A stretch of 64,000 bases of DNA from Caldimonas brevitalea (lineage in GTDB: Bacteria > Pseudomonadota > Gammaproteobacteria > Burkholderiales > Burkholderiaceae_C): assembly GCF_001017435.1 (NCBI RefSeq), contig NZ_CP011371.1:6138001-6202000 (forward strand), read 5' to 3'. Below, one piece after another: positions 24,520 to 33,201 of the stretch; the stretch's first letter is position 1, and each line of letters starts with the position of its first letter. The notes under the pieces are model-generated. The model was not told the origin of the DNA. It did not search any database and saw only the letters and a program-made list of their open reading frames with translations. A program made the translations under genes and the position numbers.

Positions 24520-25987
24520 TTTCTATGCTCCACGAGGAGAGATACCTTCGGCGACTCGGTGCGCCTGCTTTCCCGTCCGCCCCACCGGCTTCGTAAGCTT
24601 CCTCGTCACGCCTTGCGGAAGAAGCGAGGTCCCCGCGGATCGCCTTGCAAATGTCACGGACAGGGTCAGCCCCTTTCTCCGATGGCGGCGCGTGCTTGGA
24701 CTCGACAGACCACCCGAGGACATTTTCGGCTTGAAGAACAAACCCGTAGCGCCCGGCAGCGCCCCGTAGTTCCGCAGCCTGCGCTTCGAAGGCGTTACAG
24801 TTGAATCGCCACGCCGAACCCAAGCGCGATCCCACCGTGACACCGCGTAAGGTGCAAGGTTGGTCCTCTTTGTCGGGAGCAGGCTCGGAGGCCTGGCCGT
24901 CGGAAGCTGCACCCGGCGATGGCGATGAGAAGTGCGGCGTAGAGGCTCGAACCATCGCGGCGTCCGAAGCGCCCAGATAGCGCAGTGCTTTGCAGCCCGT
25001 CTCGTCCAACACGACCCGCGCGGGCGAGAGCCTCACGGAAGCAAGCGACATGACCTGGTTTTGAAGTGACGAAACTCTGCCCATCAGGAAAATCATGAAG
25101 AGGAACGCCACGAGAGCAACACCTGCCTGCAACGTCCACTTAGCAAAATGAAAGGTTTGGTCAGTCCGTCCAGTGGAGAGACTTAGGTACACATTCACTG
25201 CATTTGAAGCGACAACGGCAAATATGCCAGCTGCGATGGTCATCGAAAAATCAAGCTCGGATTCAACCAGGCCGTCGCTGGGCAGAGAGGCAACTGTGAG
25301 AAAAGCAAGCAACGGAAATGCCCCAACGACGCATGTCACAATGACAACGAGCAATCGAGGGAAAAACACCTGGGGCCAGAAGTAGGAGGGGCCTTGTGAA
25401 CTACTTTGAATTGTATTCCAGCAGTCGAAGAGATAAGGTGCGGCGTAAATCAACGCTGCAGCCGCGAATCCCGATGCCACATGGCGCTGGTAGACCTGGC
25501 CGAAGAAGTAATCAGGAAGTGCAGCTGCCAGCACTGCAAGCCAGGGGAACGCGAACGTTGCTATAACAAAGACTAGAACTTTCCCCCTGTCGGCGGACGG
25601 ATCGTCCGAAGGCGAGGCGGGGGCTGCTGCCCTGGCACCGAACCAGTCGTGAGTGCGTTCGGCGCCACGTTGAGCTACCAGCGCATTGAACCAGATCACT
25701 GGGAAGCCCCAAATGCAAAACAGCGACATGCCGACCAGAAACGAGATGCCCGCAACGAGCATCGCCGCTGCGCCCAGCCCTTCCAAGCTGTCAATGGGGT
25801 TGTATCGTAGGGATAAGTAATAGATGAAAACCTGGAGGGTGCCGACTACTCCACCCACCTTTAGTGACCTGTTGAAGCCAGTAGACAGGGCCTCCCAGGT
25901 CAAGGAACGGAGTGCCTTCGTCAACTGCGGAGACAGTTTTGGGTCAGGCGAAACGTCTTCCTGCTCATAGGGCGTGATTGATGTCAT
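24506..25987 (-). CDS. Multi-pass membrane protein with Cys-rich C-terminal domain, candidate toxin
   Basis: A 493-residue protein. The ATG at 25987 (MTSITPYEQEDV) has GGAGA 8 bases upstream; the longer frame upstream is not protein-like. Residues 45-330 contain about seven hydrophobic segments (for example LVAGISFLVGMSLFCIWGF, LVFVIATFAFPWLAVLAAAL, LVAFLFMIFLMG). The C-terminal 160 residues are soluble, with four Cys (ETGCKALRYLG, QPCTLRGVTVG, WRFNCNAFEA, VRDICKAIRG). No known family was recognised. Coupling with the YrhB-like immunity gene, and placement among T6SS amidase modules, suggest an unrecognised membrane-acting effector or an envelope protein needing a cytoplasmic partner. Its GC content is lower than that of its surroundings. 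Confidence 0.6.
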   Translation of the reverse strand: MTSITPYEQEDVSPDPKLSPQLTKALRSLTWEALSTGFNRSLKVGGVVGTLQVFIYYLSLRYNPIDSLEGLGAAAMLVAGISFLVGMSLFCIWGFPVIWFNALVAQRGAERTHDWFGARAAAPASPSDDPSADRGKVLVFVIATFAFPWLAVLAAALPDYFFGQVYQRHVASGFAAAALIYAAPYLFDCWNTIQSSSQGPSYFWPQVFFPRLLVVIVTCVVGAFPLLAFLTVASLPSDGLVESELDFSMTIAAGIFAVVASNAVNVYLSLSTGRTDQTFHFAKWTLQAGVALVAFLFMIFLMGRVSSLQNQVMSLASVRLSPARVVLDETGCKALRYLGASDAAMVRASTPHFSSPSPGAASDGQASEPAPDKEDQPCTLRGVTVGSRLGSAWRFNCNAFEAQAAELRGAAGRYGFVLQAENVLGWSVESKHAPPSEKGADPVRDICKAIRGDLASSARRDEEAYEAGGADGKAGAPSRRRYLSSWSIEIGQT

Positions 25988-26043
25988 CAGCGGGTCTCCA
26001 TCGCAGCAGAATTTCCCGCAGTCATTCTGCTTGCCGCGCCAGG

Positions 26044-26092
26044 TCGAGCCATCCCACCTTAGGGGTGAACGTGTGACAGAACACGTCACGCG
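26044..26092 (-). promoter_or_regulatory. Upstream motif shared with the Rap1a/Tai gene
   Basis: In the direction of the 25987 gene this reads GTGACGTGTTCTGTCACACG, then TTCACCCCTAAGGTGGGATG and GCTCGAC. The matching block upstream of the immunity gene at 31010 reads GTGATATGTCCCGTGACATC, then TCCACCCCAAACGTGGGATG and GCTCGGC. It lies 57-105 bases before the start codon, so it may be a shared promoter or operator. The rest of 25988-26500 holds no gene. Confidence 0.5.
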
Positions 26093-26470
26093 CAGCGCTC
26101 GCGCCAGGGCTTCTGCATCAGAAGAATGTGCGATTCTCAAAGGCCGGGCGGCGAGCGCAGTGGTCCAGACAGGGTCGCGGTCGACGTGCTTGACGACAAC
26201 AGAAGGCCCTCGCAGCGGGAGCTTACGGTGCCGCGTCAAGCGCTGGTCAATTGCGAGCACATCTCCTAGTTGGCCCTAGGCCACGCGGCGGCCAAGGCCG
26301 GAGGGACCAGGTGCCAGCGCCTTCGAAGCAAGTGCGACGGCTATTTTGTGAGGGCCACAGACGTCAAGCTTGGCGCGTGTGATCTCGCGGTATCAGGATT
26401 GGTCGCCATATGACGAGGGGGTCGCCGCAGATCTTGGATTCCTGCCCTACCACATTGGGCAAGGTGCGAG

Positions 26471-26494
26471 GCTTTAAATTTAGCGCCTGACCCC
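26471..26494 (+). repeat. Single REP-like arm at the IS110 junction
   Basis: GCTTTAAATTTAGCGCCTGA followed by CCCC. The IS110 reading frame begins 7 bases later, already without its N-terminus. Confidence 0.55.
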
Positions 26495-26500
26495 GGCGCG

Positions 26501-27271
26501 TTTGCTAGCGTCGTCAATCCACTGCGCGTCAACGGCTTCGCGCAAAGTGAACTGATGCGCAACAAGAACGACCGCGCGGACGCGCAGTTGTTGCTCGCGC
26601 GCTTCTGCTCCAAGCATGCGCCTGAGCGTTGGGTCGCTGCACCTGCACATGTGCGTCATCTGCGGGCCCTGGTGGATCGCCTGCAGATCCTCAAAGACAT
26701 GGTGCAGCAAGAATCCAATCGACTCGAGGCGCTGGACAACAATGCTGGGTTGCGACAGTCAATCGACGATCACATTCAGTGGCTCAAGCGCTGCATGGTC
26801 GATCTGCAGCGACAGATTGACGATCACATCGATGGACATGCCGATCTGCGCGAGGACGCGGCGCTGATGCAAAGCATCCCGGGATTGGGACCCGTGACGG
26901 TTGCCAAGGTCCTCGCCTACCTCGGCGACGTGCGTCGATTCGGCAATGCCAAAGCGCTGGCCGCGTTCCTCGGGGTGACACCAAGGCAACGGCAGTCGGG
27001 CACATCGATCAAGGGCCGAACGATACTGAATCGTACCGGTCATGCGGCAATGCGCACCGCGCTATACATGCCGGCCATCGTCGCGATGCAGCACAACCAG
27101 GCCGTGAAGGCTTTCGGCGACCGCCTGCGTTCTCAGGGGATGGCACCCAAAGCCGTCATCGGCGCCTGTATGCACAAGCTCGCGCTGCTGATCTTCGGTG
27201 TCGTTCGTTCGCGCAGGGCTTTCGATGTCAGTTTGGCAATGCCCAAGCTTGACTTTCAAGACGGTATCTGA
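26501..27271 (+). pseudogene. IS110 family transposase, N-terminally truncated
   Basis: The open frame from 26501 (FASVVNPLRVNGFAQSELMR) lacks the first quarter of an IS110 transposase, including the first catalytic Asp. Remaining landmarks are NDRADAQLLLARFC (RuvC-like Asp), a coiled region around RLQILKDMVQQESNRLEALD, the helix-hairpin-helix IPGLGPVTVAKVLAYLGDV, and GRTILNRTGHAAMRTALYMP with the conserved Ser/Thr-containing C-terminal domain ending at 27271. It probably cannot transpose. A shorter copy of its end is at 23741. Confidence 0.85.
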
Positions 27272-27339
27272 CCCTGCGTGGTGTTCGAAGAGCGTGGCGT
27301 GGCCACTGGCGTCGCTCCATCCTTGAACCTCGAAAAGGA

Positions 27340-27771
27340 TCACGCCCTTCTTGAGCCCACCCGCCTCACAGCGAGTATCGCGTTACGCTTGGCCAGCAAG
27401 AAAGACTTGGAACTGCGAGGAACGCGCCTATAGAGCTTGAGGGCGGCCCGAGGCTGGCCCGCATCCAATAACGCATTGGCGATGTTGTACGTCAGATCCC
27501 CTTTGTCCCCAGGATCCGCGTCACGCATAGCTTGCTTGTACAGGCTTTTTGCCTTCCAGTATTTTCCGAGTTCGCTGTAGCAGTCCGCGATAGCCCAGAG
27601 GGTGTCGCTATCACCTGGTTCAAGCGACAGCGCTACTCGAAAAGTCAGAAGAGCTTCCTTCAACTTCCCTCCCCGGTAAAGTCCATCCGCTCTGCGGTAG
27701 GCGTCGAGGTGCGCCTCCCAGCGCTCATCGTCATCGGTCTGCATGTTAAGAAGTCTGCGCTCATCGGACAT
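27340..27771 (-). CDS. Tetratricopeptide-repeat protein
   Basis: A 143-residue protein with two to three TPR units: AYRRADGLYRGGKLKEALLT, then ADCYSELGKYWKAKSLYKQA and YNIANALLDAGQPRAALKLY. TPR arrays mediate protein-protein contacts. The start is uncertain: MSDERRLLN at 27771 was chosen; ATGs at 27816 and 27744 are also in frame, and none has a good ribosome binding site. There is no signal peptide. Its position next to an IS110 remnant and the broken tai4 gives no functional clue. No gene is supported in 27772-28119. Confidence 0.6.
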   Translation of the reverse strand: MSDERRLLNMQTDDDERWEAHLDAYRRADGLYRGGKLKEALLTFRVALSLEPGDSDTLWAIADCYSELGKYWKAKSLYKQAMRDADPGDKGDLTYNIANALLDAGQPRAALKLYRRVPRSSKSFLLAKRNAILAVRRVGSRRA

Positions 27772-28417
27772 GGAGATTGAGGTGCCTGGATGGGAAGTGC
27801 GTTCCGTGAGGTCCATGCTCGTCGACGAGGTGACTCGTGGGAGGAGTAAAGGTCATACCAGCCTCGTCCCGACGGGAGCGAAACCTGAAGCTCCACCCTG
27901 CCACCGTCCAACCCGGGCTGGCGCAAGTCTTCCACAAAGCGGCCTCGCCAAGCCTCCAAAGCTGCCACATGACGACCCTGCCACGGCACTCCGGCTCCTT
28001 TCCTCGTACAAGCAGCAGTGCCCCAGTTCGGTCTGCAAGCGCCTCGAAGCATTCGTCTGAGCGATCCTCAGAGCGGCCTGCCGGATCTTCGCGGGCCGGA
28101 GCGAGGTCGCTCGAAAAGGTCAGCGAGCAGACGGCGGGTTGTCTTGCCGGAACGAGCGCTTGGGCTTGATAACGAAGCGCTTCACCTGTGCTTCAAGTTC
28201 CTTGCTGTGGTACAGGTCTAGGCACTTGAGCATGTCAAAGCGTACGCCCTTCACTTCCGGCTCGACGAGCGGGTTGTGGTAGTTGCGAGCCAGGTAGGAG
28301 TCCACCAACGCCTCGATTTCGTGTGGGCTGTTCTCCATGTCGTAGTTCGCCCAATCGCGCAAGTGACCTGCCCCCTTCTGCCGTGCCAGTCGTATGGAAG
28401 GAGTCCGGGGTTGAAGG

Positions 28418-29254
28418 TTAATTGATCTCGTGTGAAGCTGAAGGTTGGTGAGCAGCACTGCCTGAATGCTGGCGGTGCTGTTCGGCGAAGCGCGAGGGTG
28501 GGATGCGTCCGATGCTGCTGTGCGGTCGCACCTCGTTGTAGTCGCGTCGCCAGTGCGCGATGGTCTCCCGGGCCTGCTGCAGGGTCTGGAACCAATGCTC
28601 GTTCAGGCACTCGTCCCGGAACTTGCCGTTGAAGCTCTCGATGTAGCCGTTCTGCATGGGTCTGCCGGGCTGGATCAGCAGGTGCCGCACGCCGTGCTCG
28701 ATGGTCCACGCGATGAAGGCGCGGCTCGTGAACTCCGGCCCGTTGTCGGTCCGCACAGCGGCGGGGTAGCCTCGGAAGCGAGCCGCACGGTCCAGCAGCC
28801 TCGTGACGTACTCACCCGAGATGCCGTAATCGACCGTGATGTCAACACACTCGTGGCTGAAGTCGTCGGCGACCGTCAGGCACTTCAGTCGTCGGCCATT
28901 GGCCAGGCTGTCACTGACGAAATCCATGCTCCATACCTCGTTGACCATCGTGGCGGCCTGCAGCGGCAGGCGCTCGGCCGGTGGCCTGCGAACCTTCTTG
29001 CGCTTGCGCACCGCCAGGTTGGCCGCCGCGTACAGCCGCCACACACGCTTGTGGTTGACGTTGGGGAACTCCGGGCGCAACAAGTCGTGGATGCGGCGGT
29101 AGCCGAACCGGCGCCGTTCGTGAGCGATCTCGACGATGCGCCCGGCCAGTGCCTGTGTCTGAGCGTCGGCCTGCGGCGGGTGCCGATAGCTGTCGCGGGA
29201 TAGCCCCACGAGGCGACACGCACGGCGCTCCGACAGTTGGTGTTCCTGAACCAT
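28418..29254 (-). CDS. IS3-family transposase OrfB (DDE integrase)
   Basis: A 278-residue protein. HTH_21-type start (LSERRACRLVGLSRDSYRH), then the rve core with the three acidic residues in VWSMDFVSDSLANG, AAVRTDNGPEFTSRAF and NGYIESFNGKFRDECL. In IS3 elements OrfB is normally made as an OrfAB fusion by -1 frameshifting from orfA; orfA ends 32 bases upstream here, and the slippery site would lie in 29255-29300. Intact, so the element may be functional. Confidence 0.92.
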   Translation of the reverse strand: MVQEHQLSERRACRLVGLSRDSYRHPPQADAQTQALAGRIVEIAHERRRFGYRRIHDLLRPEFPNVNHKRVWRLYAAANLAVRKRKKVRRPPAERLPLQAATMVNEVWSMDFVSDSLANGRRLKCLTVADDFSHECVDITVDYGISGEYVTRLLDRAARFRGYPAAVRTDNGPEFTSRAFIAWTIEHGVRHLLIQPGRPMQNGYIESFNGKFRDECLNEHWFQTLQQARETIAHWRRDYNEVRPHSSIGRIPPSRFAEQHRQHSGSAAHQPSASHEIN

Positions 29255-29286
29255 CTTGCGGACCGCCTCGCGCTTGGCTCGTGGGG

Positions 29287-29562
29287 CTAACGCTTTACCC
29301 CGAGGACGCTCTTGAGCGCGTGCATGTCCAGGTGCGCCTCGGCCAACAGCTTCTTGAGCTTGGCGTTCTCCGCCTCCAGCTCACGCAGCCGTTGCGCGTC
29401 CGGCACGTCCATGCCGCCGAACTTGGAGCGCCACTTGTAGAACGTCGCGTCGCTGAAACCGCCCTTGCGGCAGATCTCGGCCACCGGAATACCGGCCTCG
29501 GCCTGCTTGAGGAACCCGATGATCTGTTCCTCGCTGAACTTGCTCTTCCTCATGTCCGCCAT
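29287..29562 (-). CDS. IS3-family OrfA (HTH protein)
   Basis: A 91-residue protein: MRKSKFSEEQIIGFLKQAEA, then CRKGGFSDATFYKWRSKFGG (helix-turn-helix), then a leucine-zipper-like QRLRELEAENAKLKKLLAEA and a C-terminal LGVKR. This is the standard IS407-group OrfA. The start is either 29562 (MADMRKS) or 29553. It binds the terminal repeats and forms the N-terminal part of OrfAB. Confidence 0.9.
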   Translation of the reverse strand: MADMRKSKFSEEQIIGFLKQAEAGIPVAEICRKGGFSDATFYKWRSKFGGMDVPDAQRLRELEAENAKLKKLLAEAHLDMHALKSVLGVKR

Positions 29563-29960
29563 TCTCCTGGTTGACGGACTTCACTTCCTTTACCCTGGCA
29601 CGGCTGGTGGGGAGCAGGTCACAAGGCCCCAACCGTGCTGCCCGCGTCAGCAGCGGCTCCGGGTTCCTTCTGGTAGGCCTTTGCGACACACAGGGCGAGC
29701 ACCATGTCTTTGTAGACCTCTGCATAGGCTCGCCCCGCGGATTCTGGCGAATCGACGGGGCGGTCCTTCGCGCTGGCGATGCCCGCGAGGGCACCGCAGA
29801 GCACGACTGTCAGAAGTTTCGGCTTCATCTGAGGCTCCAGAAGTTCGATCGGTCGGTCCGATAGTTGACTCGCGGTCCGTTGAAGCAACGTAAAGCGGCA
29901 CGAGGGGACAGCCCCCAAATCTCAAGCGCCCCACCCTGCCACCTTCAGGGCAAGGTTCGG

Positions 29961-29984
29961 GACTTCAAATTCAAGACCTGACCC
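29961..29984 (+). repeat. Single REP-like arm
   Basis: GACTTCAAATTCAAGACCTG followed by ACCC. It lies between the frameshifted tae4 and the broken tai4. Confidence 0.55.
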
Positions 29985-30154
29985 GGCGCGCGAGCGCTTG
30001 CAGTGTCGACTACGGATCGAACAGCGGCTTTCCGGTGCCTGGCTGGATGACTGCCGCGCGGTCGACGTGCAGCGGTATGCGGTGGGCGTCGACCGTTGAA
30101 GTTGATCAAGCCAACTGCGTCGGGGCGCCCCTCCCAGTTGCCCGCGTTCAACAG

Positions 30155-30630
30155 TCAAGTCAAGGGCCAGAACCAGACATCCGAAGAGGTCCAGAAACAG
30201 CCGGAACCGCACGTCTGAACGTTGCCAAGCGCGGGCGAAATGATGTCGATGTGTCCGCCGGTACCGTTTAAGTAGCCCGGGATGCTCCAGAACGAGATGA
30301 CGCCTTTGCGAGTCCCGATGCCTGCCTCGGCATCTGCTTTCTTGAACTTCTCGGGCGTCCCCAGATACGCCGTCTCTGCGAGCAGGCGCGCCAGCTTGGC
30401 TTGACCAGGCTCGATGCGATTGCCTTTGTGGTCACCCCGTTTGATGGCAATGCGCCCGCGGACGTTGACGCCACATTTGATCAGCGCGAGGCTGACTCGG
30501 ATGGCGCAGGTGTTGGTGTAGGCCGCGTTCCCGATCAGATCGTCCCACCGATCTCACGAAGCAGATCTTCCTGGGTCACCCGCTTGTTGCTGGAGTACTG
30601 GCCAGCCAGCGTTGCAAAGCTCGGCTTCAT
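30155..30630 (-). pseudogene. Tae4 family amidase gene with one frameshift
   Basis: The frame opens MKPSFATLAGQYSSNKRVTQ and reads to LLREIGG, then hits TGA. Shifting by one base near 30548 continues as DDLIGNAAYTNTCAIRVSLA, with the catalytic Cys in NTCAIR, and later GVISFWSIPGYLN and GTGGHIDIISPA with the catalytic His, ending at TGA 30155-30157. A single lost base in a Trp codon explains the break. The ATG overlaps the stop of the Rap1a/Tai gene (ATGA). It could be a recent mutation or a sequencing error. Confidence 0.82.
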
Positions 30631-31010
30631 TGCTTTCCTTGTTTGCAGGGAAACTTGGTGGCAAGAATCTTCAGGATCTCGGGAGCCGCTGCCCGCTGCT
30701 GCTTCTCGGGCGGCAGCTTGCGCAACTCGCCCACCACGATCGAATCGATCTCATCAACCTTCACGGTGCCCTGGTCGCACCAACTGCGGCCTTCCGATGC
30801 GTCGGCCACCCCGGCGAGGTAGCCCTCTGCATGCCGAGTGGCAACCATGGCCCGAGCGCTTTGCTCGTGCACGGCCACACCTGTCTCGCCCGTGTAGGCA
30901 TCGATCACCGACTTGACCGTCATCCTCGGCACCGGCGTATATCCCGCCGCCATCGCTGCTCCTGTCACTAGCAGGAGTAGCCCCCCAAAAGGAGCTTTCG
31001 ACGTTCTCAA
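30627..31010 (-). CDS. Rap1a/Tai family immunity protein
   Basis: A 127-residue protein with signal peptide (FGGLLLLVTGAAMAAGYTPV). The mature part has the Rap1a/Tai pattern: AEGYLAGVADASEGRSWCDQ, then VDEIDSIVVGELRKLPPEKQ and ILATKFPCKQGKQ, with Cys at SWCD and FPCK. These periplasmic proteins neutralise T6SS peptidoglycan amidases. It precedes, and overlaps by four bases, the broken tae4, so here the immunity gene comes first. With the Tai4 gene downstream, one amidase was flanked by two immunity types. Confidence 0.8.
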   Translation of the reverse strand: MRTSKAPFGGLLLLVTGAAMAAGYTPVPRMTVKSVIDAYTGETGVAVHEQSARAMVATRHAEGYLAGVADASEGRSWCDQGTVKVDEIDSIVVGELRKLPPEKQQRAAAPEILKILATKFPCKQGKQ

Positions 31011-31136
31011 TTTCCCTCCCTCGTTTCGCTCGCAGAGGCAACAACGCCATGCAACTCAACGGACTGCTGAGCTGGCTGGCACTGCGGACCAGCCTCGCTC
31101 GTTGACTTGCCCATGATTCTGCTGACCTCGTGACGC

Positions 31137-31195
31137 CGAGCCATCCCACGTTTGGGGTGGAGATGTCACGGGACATATCACACTGCCCGCGCCGA
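31137..31195 (-). promoter_or_regulatory. Upstream motif shared with the 25987 gene
   Basis: See the entry at 26044. The best-conserved part is CACCCC-AA--GTGGGATGGC with TGT-C-GT-ACA next to it. It is about 130 bases before the Rap1a/Tai start. The rest of 31011-31428 shows no gene; 31358-31392 matches 17880-17915. Confidence 0.5.
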
Positions 31196-31428
31196 CTTGC
31201 GTCCGCTCCCTCGGCCTCAGGCTAGCCGGGAGGCAAGTACCGACCAGTGACGCGCGATCGATCGCGTTGATAGCGGGGGGAGGTCATGAATGTGAAGGCT
31301 AGGCCCTGCAATGCTCCTGGCGAGATGTGGGATTCGAGTTTGAGGCCGGAGCCGAACGCTTCGGCAGCCTCCTGGCTCTGCAGGCGCGGGCCCAACGCCA
31401 CACACGTCCGTCCGCTTCCGTGTCAGGT

Positions 31429-32490
31429 TCACTCCGTTTCCCTTTCCGGTGTATTCAACGCATAGAACTCATGCAACTTGGCCGCCAGCAGTTGCTTGTC
31501 CGGCAGCTGCGTTTGGTACTGCGCTACGAGCGCAGGCGAGAGCGTGCGGCTCAGCGCGTACTCCACCACCTCGCTGTCCTTCGACGCGCACAGCAACAGA
31601 CCGATTGCGGGGTTCTCGTGCGGTTTTCGCACGTCTCGGTCCAACGCTTCCAAATAGAAGTTCAGCTTGCCCAAGTGCTCGGGTTCGAAGCGGTCGACCT
31701 TCAGTTCGATGGCAACCAGGCAGTTCAGGCCGCGGTGGAAGAACAGCAGGTCCAGGGCGAAGTCGCGCCCGCCAACTTGCAACAGGAACTGCGAACCAAC
31801 GAAGCAGAAATCGCGTCCGAGCTCGATGAGGAAGTTGCGCATCTGGGTCAGTAGGCCGCGGTGCAGGTCGGCCTCGGTGTGGCCGACCTGTAGGCCAAGA
31901 AATTCAAGGGCGTAGACATCTTTGAACACCTGCGTTGCCGCGTCTCCGTGCATTTCTCTCACCGCTGGTGAGAGTTTTGGCGCTTCGAGCACCGCTCGTT
32001 CGAAGGCACCGAGGCGAAGCTGGCGTTCCAGCTCGCGCTTGCTCCACTTCTCCTGCACGGCCATGCGCAGGTAGAACTCACGCTCCTCGATCCGTTTGGC
32101 CTGACCCAGAACGATGAGGTTGTGCGTCCACGGCAAAGCTCGCACCAGCGCCGAGAGCCCGGCGTCGCCACGGTATGTATCGAAGAACTGACGCATGCGC
32201 CACAGGTTCTGGACCGAAAAGCCGCGCAGCTCAGGCACGGTACGCATGAGGTGGCGCGCCAGGCTCTCTACTACCCCTTCGCCCCATTCCGCCGTCGCCA
32301 GCTTGCCGCTGATGTATTCGCCGATCTGCCAGTAGAGGCCGACAAGTTCGATGTTGACGGCCTGGTAGGCGCGGACACGAGCCTGCTCGATCAGGCCGAC
32401 CACTTCGGAGAATGAAGCTTCCAGCGAAGCCTCGGAACTTGTCTCTGTGGTTAGAAGGGACTGCTTCCTTGTGGGTCTGTGCGTGTTCAT
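31429..32490 (-). CDS. YhcG-type PDDEXK nuclease, DUF1016 domain protein
   Basis: A 353-residue protein. The N-terminal DUF1016_N winged-helix region spans about 25-170 (ARVRAYQAVNIELVGLYWQI, GEYISGKLATAEWGEGVVE, FSVQNLWRMRQFFDTY). The C-terminal PDDEXK nuclease domain starts at about 200, with GRDFALDLLFFHRGLNCLVA then IELKVDRFEPEHLGKLNFYL giving the D...E-x-K site. Proteins of this kind resemble restriction-type nucleases and are often mobile. This is the only intact copy of four in the window; fragments lie at 2183, 18103 and 20836. It is divergent from the tae4-tai4 module at 33202, as fragment C is from the module at 21287. Confidence 0.9.
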   Translation of the reverse strand: MNTHRPTRKQSLLTTETSSEASLEASFSEVVGLIEQARVRAYQAVNIELVGLYWQIGEYISGKLATAEWGEGVVESLARHLMRTVPELRGFSVQNLWRMRQFFDTYRGDAGLSALVRALPWTHNLIVLGQAKRIEEREFYLRMAVQEKWSKRELERQLRLGAFERAVLEAPKLSPAVREMHGDAATQVFKDVYALEFLGLQVGHTEADLHRGLLTQMRNFLIELGRDFCFVGSQFLLQVGGRDFALDLLFFHRGLNCLVAIELKVDRFEPEHLGKLNFYLEALDRDVRKPHENPAIGLLLCASKDSEVVEYALSRTLSPALVAQYQTQLPDKQLLAAKLHEFYALNTPERETE

Positions 32491-32719
32491 ACGTCACCGC
32501 CCGGTAGTTCACCGAGCAGCAGGTAATCGTGGCCAGCTTTCATGGCTATTCCCTTTCCAATCTATTCCCGCGCCATATCTGGCATCTGACCCTGATGCGC
32601 CCTTAGAGGCAGCATGATGGGGTCATAAGTAGTACGGGGACAGCCTCGCGGAGATGCGTTGCCTCGGCGGCAGAAGACGGGATGAGACGGTCGGCGCCTT
32701 ACCGGCAGAACGCAGGCCA

Positions 32720-32956
32720 CTACAGGTTTACCAGCTTCGGCACACCGAACACCGGTGTCCCAAAGGGGTGGGCAAGGCTGCCGGCCACGAAACCAACGAT
32801 CGCAAGAATGACTAGCATGGCGCCGACACGCTCCTTCGGTCCTGCTTCGCGCTGCACCCATGCCCCAAATCTTCGAACTTGGCGGGCCACCAGATAAAGC
32901 GAAGCAAAGGCGGCCGCGAATACGAATTACAAATAGCCGATAGAAAAGTAGTCCAT
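32720..32956 (-). pseudogene. Small two-TM membrane protein gene with an in-frame stop
   Basis: From ATG 32956 the frame reads MDYFSIGYL, TAA, then FVFAAAFASLYLVARQVRRF, GAWVQREAGPKERVG, AMLVILAIVGFVAGSLAHPF and ends at TAG (32720-32722). The 79-codon frame is coherent apart from codon 10. It would be a small inner-membrane protein with two hydrophobic segments. Function unknown. The remainder of 32491-33113 has no gene. Confidence 0.5.
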
Positions 32957-33113
32957 GTTGCCCCCGTGCATGCGCCCAATCTTCGAGGTAGCGCGGAAGA
33001 ATGACAAGGAGTCTGCAGGATCGAACAGGGCGGAGGACCTATTAACAATGCCAGAGGCCGGCGCCGCAGCTCGAACCTGCCAAGACCGAGGTAGAGCCCC
33101 TGCGGGTCGAGGC

Positions 33114-33201
33114 ACTCCCCCAACTGGGTGTATAGCTCCCGTTCGTGATGCATCCGCTCTCGACGTAAGATCCGCCAGAACTTCAGCAGGGAGCGCGCTA
33201 T
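33114..33201 (+). promoter_or_regulatory. Upstream block of the second tae4 module
   Basis: Contains CCCCCAACTGGGTGTATAG, GACGTAAGATCC and CAGCAGGGAG in the same order as the block at 21203. Likely a shared promoter and ribosome binding region. Confidence 0.5.

Larger units (their letters stand above)
28364..29620 (-). mobile_element. IS3-family (IS407-group type) insertion sequence
   Basis: Terminal inverted repeats TGACCTGCCCCCTTCTGCCG (28364 inward) and TGACCTGCTCCCCACCAGCC (29620 inward) share most positions. The 4-base direct repeat CAAG flanks the element (28360-28363 and 29621-29624), the duplication length typical of the IS407 group. It contains orfA and orfB, both intact. Confidence 0.92.
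28120..29828 (-). pseudogene. Tai4 family immunity gene interrupted by an IS3 element
   Basis: The 5' part (29621-29828) encodes MKPKLLTVVLCGALAGIASA and a Tai4 start (AYAEVYKDMVLALCVAKAYQ, AADAGSTVGA). The 3' part (28120-28363) encodes LRDWANYDMENSPHEIEALV, LARNYHNPLVEPEVKGVRFD and MLKCLDLYHSKELEAQVKRF. Removing bases 28364-29620 and one copy of the flanking CAAG restores a continuous frame (GSTVGA-LRDWANYD). GGAG precedes the ATG. The gene lies downstream of the frameshifted tae4, on the same strand. Confidence 0.88.
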
